Shown one piece after another: positions 30,200-35,456 of a stretch of 35,456 bases of DNA. The DNA lies in contig JAFGDD010000004.1 of assembly GCA_016932315.1 (NCBI GenBank), positions 1 through 35,456 on the forward strand. The letters are read 5' to 3'. The notes under the pieces are model-generated. The model did not search any database and was not told the origin of the DNA. It saw only the letters and a program-made list of their open reading frames with translations. Each line of letters opens with the position of its first letter. Position 1 is the stretch's first letter. Position numbers and translations under genes: made by a program. This DNA is from Candidatus Woesearchaeota archaeon (GTDB lineage: Archaea > Nanobdellota > Nanobdellia > Woesearchaeales > SM23-78).

Positions 30200-30835
30200 A
30201 TGAATATCATGGGCTTGAATATAGAGCTTTTAAATCACGCTTCTGTGAAGATTAAGGATAAAAAAATAATTTATATTGATCCATTTGAGCTTTCACAGGG
30301 AACAAGCTTGGAAAAAGCAGATATTGTGCTTATAACCCATGAGCACTATGACCACTGCAGCCCAAAGGATGTTGCCAAGATAAGCAATGAGAACACCATC
30401 ATTATTACTGTTGCTGATTGCCAGAGCAAACTTTCAGGTCTGAAAATAAAAGGCATTGCCTTGATAGAGCCTGGCAAGAGCATAATGGCTGACGGAGTTA
30501 AAATAACTGCTGTGCCTGCTTATAATGTCAATAAGGCATTTCATCCGAAGCAGAATGACTGGGTTGGCTTTATTGTTGAGATGGATGGAGTGCGGGTGTA
30601 TCACGCAGGCGATAGCGACTTGATTCCTGAGATGAAAAATATTGAGACTGATATTGCATTGTTGCCTGTTGGCGGGACTTACACAATGAATGCAAGAGAA
30701 GCAGCTCAGGCAACCAAAACCTTCAAGCGCTGCAAGATAGCCATTCCCATGCATTACGGAACAATAGTTGGGACTGCAAGCGACGCAGAGACTTTCAAGA
30801 ACAATGCTGGCTGTGAAGTAAAGATACTGATGTGA
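30200..30835 (+). CDS. Metallo-beta-lactamase-fold hydrolase (UPF0173-like)
   Basis: A 211-residue protein. The metal motif HEHYDH is at residues 47-52, a second HAGDSD near 136-141 and the final MHYGT near 188-192. These match the UPF0173/COG2220 family of small metal-dependent hydrolases (YtkL-like), which bind two zinc or similar ions. The physiological substrate is not established. ATG 30200 follows AGGGTGGT by 3 bases, with TATA-like CTTTAAATAA at about 30156-30165. It precedes aspS by 25 bases and probably shares its transcript. Confidence 0.9.
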   Translation: MNIMGLNIELLNHASVKIKDKKIIYIDPFELSQGTSLEKADIVLITHEHYDHCSPKDVAKISNENTIIITVADCQSKLSGLKIKGIALIEPGKSIMADGVKITAVPAYNVNKAFHPKQNDWVGFIVEMDGVRVYHAGDSDLIPEMKNIETDIALLPVGGTYTMNAREAAQATKTFKRCKIAIPMHYGTIVGTASDAETFKNNAGCEVKILM

Positions 30836-30860
30836 TTCAGAAATAATGTGGGGTGTATAA

Positions 30861-32150
30861 ATGTTAAGGACTCATACTTGCGGAGAATTGAGGGGAAAGG
30901 ATGCTGACAAAAAAGTTATTCTGGCTGGCTGGGTAGAGACTCACAGGATACAGGGCAAGCTGAGCTTTATCCTGCTGAAGGATAGTTCTGGAATTGTTCA
31001 GATATTTGTTAATCCTGAGATTACAAAGCAACTCGGAGAAATTGCAAGAGAGAGCATCGTGCAAGTCGAAGGAATAGTCAAGAAAAGGCCTGATAACCAG
31101 GTAAAAAAGGGGATGGAGACTGGAGAGATTGAGGTATCTGCTACCAAGGCTGTTCTCATAAACAAGGCAGAGCCTCTCCCAATAGACATATCCTTTGACA
31201 CCACAACTAATTTTGACAAGAGGCTTGACTACAGGTTTGTTGACTTCCACCGCCCGAGAATACAAGCCGTATTCAAGATTCAGAATGAGATAGCAAAATC
31301 CTTTAGAGAGTATTTTTACAATCAAGGATTTATCGAGATGCAGTCTCCCTGCGTGATATCAGCGGCAAGCGAAGGAGGCACAGAGCTTTTCCCTGTTCAG
31401 TATTTTGAAAAGAAAGCTTATCTCGCCCAGAGCCCTCAGCTCTACAAGCAGATGCTTGCATGCTCATTTGAGAAAACAGTAACCATTACTCCTGTGTGGC
31501 GTGCAGAGAAGCACAACACTCCGCGGCACATCAATGAAATCAGGCAGATGGATATTGAAGCAGCATTTTACGACCAGATGAGCGTTATGAAAGAGCTTGA
31601 AAACGTAGTTAATCGCATAGTAAAGAATGTCCTGGCAAACTGCAAGAAAGAGCTTGAACTTCTGGGAATAAAAGACCTTAAAGTGCCTGGCGGAGTGTAC
31701 ATCTCATACGAGGATACCGTAAAAAAAATAAAAGGCACTATGGGAGAGGACTTGACTCCTGAACAGGAAAAGAAACTCTGCTCAATGTACCCTGACGCAG
31801 TTGTGTTTGTCCATTCATGGCCAACCAAGATAAAGCCATTCTACATCATGCCAAAAGACGAAGACCCAAAAGCAGAGTACAGCGAAGGATTTGATGCTCT
31901 CTACGGAGGCACTGAGATAAGCTCTGGCGGGCAGCGTATACACCTGCCTGAACTCCTAATTGAGAGGCTGAAAGTGAAAGGGCTTAACCCTAATGATTTC
32001 AAGAGCTACATTGACAGCTTCAGGTTTGGGGCTCCTCCTCACTCAGGCTGGAGCATAGGGCTTGAAAGAATAACCCAGGTAATCTGCAAGCTTGATAATG
32101 TAAAGGAAGCCACCATGTTCCCCCGTGACAGGGACAGGCTGATGCCGTAA
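30861..32150 (+). CDS. aspS: Aspartyl-tRNA synthetase (archaeal type)
   Basis: A 429-residue class IIb synthetase. The N-terminal OB-fold anticodon domain (LRGKDADKKVILAGWVETH) is followed by the catalytic core. Motif 2 is VWRAEKHNTPRHINE and motif 3 is GWSIGLERITQ, near the C-terminus. The YGGTEISSGGQRIH segment is typical of archaeal AspRS. Length is the archaeal norm (about 430-440). Ribosome site GGGGTG lies 7 bases before the ATG. Because a separate AsnRS is encoded just downstream, this enzyme need not charge tRNA-Asn; whether it is discriminating cannot be decided by eye. Confidence 0.95.
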   Translation: MLRTHTCGELRGKDADKKVILAGWVETHRIQGKLSFILLKDSSGIVQIFVNPEITKQLGEIARESIVQVEGIVKKRPDNQVKKGMETGEIEVSATKAVLINKAEPLPIDISFDTTTNFDKRLDYRFVDFHRPRIQAVFKIQNEIAKSFREYFYNQGFIEMQSPCVISAASEGGTELFPVQYFEKKAYLAQSPQLYKQMLACSFEKTVTITPVWRAEKHNTPRHINEIRQMDIEAAFYDQMSVMKELENVVNRIVKNVLANCKKELELLGIKDLKVPGGVYISYEDTVKKIKGTMGEDLTPEQEKKLCSMYPDAVVFVHSWPTKIKPFYIMPKDEDPKAEYSEGFDALYGGTEISSGGQRIHLPELLIERLKVKGLNPNDFKSYIDSFRFGAPPHSGWSIGLERITQVICKLDNVKEATMFPRDRDRLMP

Positions 32151-32182
32151 AGAAAATAAAAATAAAATAATTCTAGAAAAAA

Positions 32183-32650
32183 ATGTCAGAGCAAACTGTA
32201 CAAAAAATAAGGAATTTTCTCGAGCAGAACAACATTCACTACGACTACAAGGAGCATGAAGAGGTTCGTACTAGCGAGGAGGCTGCCAAGGCTCGAGGAG
32301 AGGATATAAGGATTGGAGCCAAGGCAATGATTCTGAAATGCGATGATAAGTTTATTATGCTTGTTCTTTCTTCTGCAAAGAAAATTGATTCAAAGAGAGT
32401 GAAGGAATTATTGGGCTTGAAGAGTCTTAGGTTTGCTACGCCTGAAGAAGTCAGCCATCTGACTGGCTGCGTTCCTGGCGGAGTCCCGCCATTCGCCAAC
32501 ATATTCGGGCTTGAGCTGATAGTTGACAAAACAGTTCCTGCCAATGAGTTCATGGCTTTCAATGCTGGCGAGAGAACTAAGTCGTTGAAGATTAAGACCG
32601 GGGATTACCTTGCATTGCTCAAGCCAAGGATTGAGGATTTCTCAGTATAA
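32183..32650 (+). CDS. YbaK/ProX-type aminoacyl-tRNA deacylase
   Basis: A 155-residue single-domain protein of the YbaK/EbsC/PrdX family, which hydrolyses wrongly charged tRNAs such as Cys- or Ala-tRNA-Pro. Visible marks are the N-terminal helix pair, GAKAMILKCDDKFIMLVLSS with its conserved Lys, and GCVPGGVPPFANIF, which shapes the substrate pocket. Length fits the family. It lies between aspS and asnS, which suggests a proofreading role in the same transcription unit. The substrate amino acid cannot be told. Confidence 0.9.
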   Translation: MSEQTVQKIRNFLEQNNIHYDYKEHEEVRTSEEAAKARGEDIRIGAKAMILKCDDKFIMLVLSSAKKIDSKRVKELLGLKSLRFATPEEVSHLTGCVPGGVPPFANIFGLELIVDKTVPANEFMAFNAGERTKSLKIKTGDYLALLKPRIEDFSV

Positions 32651-32707
32651 TAATCAGTTAATTTTATATAACCTTCTTGATTAAATAATGCCATTAAGGT
32701 GATTATT

Positions 32708-34006
32708 ATGAAATATTTATCAATCAAGGAAGCAATGAATAAAGGAACAGGTAAGGTAAGCATCAGGGGCTGGGTTTATCGTGAGAGAGGAAGCAACAAG
32801 TTAAAGTTTGTTGTGCTAAGGGACTCCACTGGCATCATACAGTGCGTGATAAAAAAAGAGAAGTTCTCTGACGAAAAGTTCAAGGAGGCTGACAAGGTCC
32901 AGATAGAGGCTTCCATGGAAATATCAGGCACAATAAAAGAGGATAAGAGAGCTCCATCTGGCTATGAGATTGAAGCTGATGAATTCACAATCGTGGGAAT
33001 GAGCGACAACTTCCCATTGGCAGCAGACCAGAACAGGGAATTCCTGGATGACAACAGGCACCTAACATTAAGAACAAGAAGGATGACTGCGATACTTAAA
33101 ATCAGGAGTACTGTGTTCGGAGCATTGCATGAATATTTCAGGCAGAACGGATTCTATGAATACCAAAGCCCGATTTTCCAGAGCGTGCAGTGCGAAGGAG
33201 GAAGCACTCTCTTCAAGGCAGAATACTTTGACAGGAAAGATGTTTTTTTGGCTCAGACCTGGCAGTTGTATGCAGAGCCAGCAATCTTTTCACTAGAGAA
33301 AATTTACACCATGGCACCAAGCTTCAGGGCAGAGAAATCAAGGACATCAAGGCACCTGACAGAATACTGGCACTGCGAGATGGAAATAGCATGGAGCACA
33401 TTCAAGGACATACAGGACGTCGGCGAAGGAGCAATAAAGCACGTTCTGAAGAAAGTGCTTGAGCAGAACCAGGAAGAACTAAATATTCTCGAGAGAGACC
33501 CGAAAAAACTCGAGCCCAGCCTGAAAAAGCCGTTCGCTCGCATCACATACACTGAGGCTCTCAAGCTGCTAAAGGAAAAATGCAAGATGGAAGTGGAATG
33601 GGGCAAGGACTTGAGGACTATAGAGGAAGACAAGCTCTCATCATTGTTTGACACTATAATAATCTGCAGGAACTATCCGAAGGAAGTCAAGGCGTTCTAC
33701 ATGATGGAAGACCCTGAAGACCCACGCACTGTGCAAGGCTGCGACTTCATAGCGCCAGAAGGCTACGGCGAACTCATCGGCGGAAGCCAGAGAGAGCATG
33801 ACATTGAGAAGCTGAAAAAAAGGCTGGTTGAGATGGGCGAGAATCCTGAAAGTTATACGTTCTATCTAGACACCAGGAAGTACGGCAGTGTGCCTCACGG
33901 AGGCTACGGCCTTGGCGTCGAGAGACTAATCTCATGGATATGCGGACTAGACAATATCAAAGACGCTATTCCATTCCCAAGAACGCCGATGAGGTATAAG
34001 CCTTGA
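32708..34006 (+). CDS. asnS: Asparaginyl-tRNA synthetase
   Basis: A 432-residue class IIb synthetase that charges tRNA-Asn. An OB-fold (KVSIRGWVYRERG, about 16-28) is followed by motif 2 FRAEKSRTSRHLTEYWH, the AsnRS-typical EYWHCEMEIAW, and motif 3 GYGLGVERLISWICGLDNI, ending in FPRTPMRYKP. The frame is open from GTG 32699, but ATG 32708 is preferred because AAGGTGATT, a near-ideal ribosome site, overlaps the GTG. TATA-like TTTATATAA at about 32663-32671 gives a short leader. Archaea that lack AsnRS use transamidation, so this one has the direct route. Confidence 0.94.
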   Translation: MKYLSIKEAMNKGTGKVSIRGWVYRERGSNKLKFVVLRDSTGIIQCVIKKEKFSDEKFKEADKVQIEASMEISGTIKEDKRAPSGYEIEADEFTIVGMSDNFPLAADQNREFLDDNRHLTLRTRRMTAILKIRSTVFGALHEYFRQNGFYEYQSPIFQSVQCEGGSTLFKAEYFDRKDVFLAQTWQLYAEPAIFSLEKIYTMAPSFRAEKSRTSRHLTEYWHCEMEIAWSTFKDIQDVGEGAIKHVLKKVLEQNQEELNILERDPKKLEPSLKKPFARITYTEALKLLKEKCKMEVEWGKDLRTIEEDKLSSLFDTIIICRNYPKEVKAFYMMEDPEDPRTVQGCDFIAPEGYGELIGGSQREHDIEKLKKRLVEMGENPESYTFYLDTRKYGSVPHGGYGLGVERLISWICGLDNIKDAIPFPRTPMRYKP

Positions 34007-34039
34007 AAATTATTTCTTTTTTATTGTTACCTATTTTCA

Positions 34040-34900
34040 TTACAGTTTCATAGGTGAAAGTATAGAATTATTTATCTGCTTGGCCATCTCAAGGTTCTTT
34101 ATCACAGTCAGCTTGACTTTTACCTTCTTATTGACAATATCAGATAATCTCTGCAAGTTAAGGTTTTCGATGTCCCTGCTTTTTTTGAAGAACTCATCCA
34201 ATTCCTCAACTATAGTTGGAGGATAATGAGCTTGCACAATGAATTCTCCATAAGTAGCCACATAATAATTCCTCTCAAAGTAGTTAGAACTTGGGTAAAG
34301 GTGCACTTTTAATCCTATGCTCTCGTAAAACTTCCATATGCTCTTGTCTAACGGCGTCCCTCCGCTGCTAAGCGCATAGGATTTTATTCCCTTATGCTTC
34401 AGCATTCCCATCATTTTCTTTTCCCTATCAGGATAGAGCAAACCTTCCCAACCGTGCGCGCCCTGAAAAGAATTCATATTGTAGTCGCCTTTCTTGAAAT
34501 GCAAGAACCAGTTATCGATGATATCCTCCCAGAACTTCATCATCTCTGCAATTGAGTCAAATGTAAAGACTGAAACTTCGCCTCCGATAGAATCGACCTT
34601 TTTGGGCGTGGCTTTATCCTTGTTCAGGCTTTCATATAGTTCATCTACGGTTTTCTTGACCTCAGCCACCCATTTCCTGTTAAGGCTGAATTCATTTCTC
34701 TCTCTTACAAGGACATTTGCTGCAAGTAGCTCAAGCACTGCTTTTCGCACTGCTTGGAATGTGACTGATTTTCCGTATCGTTTTCTGATAAAGTTTGTCA
34801 GCTCTATAATCTTCAAAGGGTATTCTTTTGTCAGGATGCTGAAAACGAGGTTCTTCACGTTACTTTCTCTCCCGAAAGGGAGTATAAATTCGATTGCCAT
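34040..34900 (-). CDS. Winged-helix transcriptional regulator-like protein
   Basis: A 286-residue protein. Residues about 15-75 form a winged-helix DNA-binding domain (LTNFIRKRYGKSVTFQAVRKAVLELL, then a basic wing NVLVRERNEFSL). The rest is an alpha/beta effector domain with no recognised motif; YVATYGEFIVQAHYPP lies late in it. No signal peptide is present. A TATA-like TTTAAAAATAG sits upstream, inside the inverted repeat GTTTAA-N8-TTAAAC (34912-34931), which could be an autoregulatory operator. It is divergent from the exported protein at 35020. The ligand and targets are unknown. Confidence 0.75.
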   Translation of the reverse strand: MAIEFILPFGRESNVKNLVFSILTKEYPLKIIELTNFIRKRYGKSVTFQAVRKAVLELLAANVLVRERNEFSLNRKWVAEVKKTVDELYESLNKDKATPKKVDSIGGEVSVFTFDSIAEMMKFWEDIIDNWFLHFKKGDYNMNSFQGAHGWEGLLYPDREKKMMGMLKHKGIKSYALSSGGTPLDKSIWKFYESIGLKVHLYPSSNYFERNYYVATYGEFIVQAHYPPTIVEELDEFFKKSRDIENLNLQRLSDIVNKKVKVKLTVIKNLEMAKQINNSILSPMKL

Positions 34901-34911
34901 TGAATCAATTA

Positions 34912-34931
34912 GTTTAATACTATTTTTAAAC
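34912..34931. promoter_or_regulatory. Inverted repeat over the regulator's TATA region
   Basis: GTTTAA (34912-34917) and TTAAAC (34926-34931) flank 8 bases and overlap the presumed TATA of the 34040-34900 gene. A second pair, GGTT/AACC (about 34937-34956), lies next to it. Such a repeat in a divergent promoter region is a natural site for a winged-helix regulator. The role is inferred. Confidence 0.35.
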
Positions 34932-35019
34932 TTTTTGGTTTAATTACTGTTGAACCAAACAAAGATAAGATGTTGCGCTTTTATTGTTAAGAAGAGCTAA
35001 AACAAAAACGGTGATTAAT

Positions 35020-35456
35020 ATGATTAAGCATATGACTAAGCAAATGAAAAACCAGTCAAAAAAAGGAAATTGGAAAGTAAAAGCATTGACAACAATAGTT
35101 GGGGCCTCAATATTAGCAGCGGGAATAGATTTGCTCCCGAAGCCCGACCCGCGCCTGCATATTGGAGATCCGCACGTGGGATTTATCGAGCATCCAGTCT
35201 TTCATAAAGTAAAAACTGAATATGAGAGCCCTTCTTATATCTATAAAACCTTCAATGTATACAACTGCATTGACGGATACCTAAAAGACCCTGACGTAAA
35301 GATTAAGGAATCTAGACTTATAGTGTTTAATGACATAAAAGACAATACTGCCCCTTACTTATTGTTTAAAGATGATAAAGAAATGCCGGGTGGAGCAATA
35401 GGTGAGCTGCATCTAAAGCAAGGAGATAATATGCCAGAATATGAGAGCTTCGGCCA
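35020..35456 (+). CDS. Exported or anchored protein (partial, runs off window)
   Basis: The frame is open from ATG 35020 to the window end (145 codons). A basic N-terminus is followed by a hydrophobic helix at about residues 21-37 (VKALTTIVGASILAAGID). The rest is polar, beta-rich and likely outside the cell (KPDPRLHIGDPHVGFIEHP). ACGGTGATT precedes the ATG by 3 bases, the same start context as asnS; GTG 35011 overlaps that site and is less likely. No family is recognised. The basic start, single hydrophobic helix and exported tail resemble the layout at 164, but I see no sequence relation. Confidence 0.65.
   Translation, partial: MIKHMTKQMKNQSKKGNWKVKALTTIVGASILAAGIDLLPKPDPRLHIGDPHVGFIEHPVFHKVKTEYESPSYIYKTFNVYNCIDGYLKDPDVKIKESRLIVFNDIKDNTAPYLLFKDDKEMPGGAIGELHLKQGDNMPEYESFG

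Noticed and set aside
34494-34943. 149-codon plus-strand frame opposite the regulator
   Set aside because: It is antisense to a gene with a clear winged-helix domain; Ser/Phe-rich shadow composition.
1-35456. CRISPR array, rRNA genes, insertion sequence with transposase
   Set aside because: No regularly spaced repeats, no rRNA-like sequence and no transposase or integrase motif were seen on either strand.

Overview
The window looks like part of a DPANN-type archaeal genome, most like the Woesearchaeales/Pacearchaeales. I infer this from the gene content; no marker gene was placed on a tree. Archaeal signs are a replication factor C large subunit, archaeal-type GlyRS, AspRS and AsnRS, an archaeal YchF GTPase with a TGS domain, and a FlaI/TadA-type ATPase with a double GspF-domain membrane protein. 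TATA boxes sit about 26-33 bases before many starts (leaderless transcripts) or before tRNA genes. Internal genes use GGTG-type Shine-Dalgarno sites. All three tRNA genes carry introns bounded by bulge-helix-bulge (BHB) motifs.

Layout. 1-57 is the 5' end of a DUF1284-like gene leaving the window. 164-5731 holds four surface proteins: a predicted beta-barrel-like protein, a thrombospondin type 3 repeat protein, and two anchored Ig-like proteins. 5781-7841 has a hypothetical gene, a DUF5752-like gene and an L-2-hydroxyglutarate oxidase-like flavoprotein. 7842-8206 has a structured non-coding element and tRNA-Trp with an intron containing box C/D-like motifs. 8281-11104 has a coiled-coil protein, YchF, a second structured element, tRNA-Gly(CCC) with a 148-nt intron, and a small membrane protein. 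11209-17427 has a 49-aa gene, rfcL, a sodium/solute symporter, glyS and an alpha-glucan phosphorylase.

17493-18417 is the most unusual stretch. A tRNA-Phe(GAA) gene is broken by three introns, all at non-canonical positions (18/19, 27/28 and 44/45), each with a well-formed BHB motif. An antisense LAGLIDADG endonuclease gene ends inside its T-loop. A second copy of the tRNA 3' end lies on the far side of the endonuclease gene. An HExxH zinc-ribbon protein follows.

19264-30070 looks like one secretion or type IV pilus-like locus. It has a GspF/TadC-like protein, the ATPase, two coiled-coil proteins, three tandem related small membrane proteins and two large exported proteins. Structured elements lie in the ATPase leader and between the ATPase and GspF genes. 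30200-34006 has a metallo-beta-lactamase-fold hydrolase, then aspS, a YbaK deacylase and asnS. 34040-35456 has a winged-helix regulator divergent from a partial exported protein.

The most novel signals are the three-intron tRNA-Phe, the endonuclease bracketed by tRNA 3' ends, and four hairpin-rich intergenic elements closed by long terminal stems. Two of these elements share a GC-rich core.
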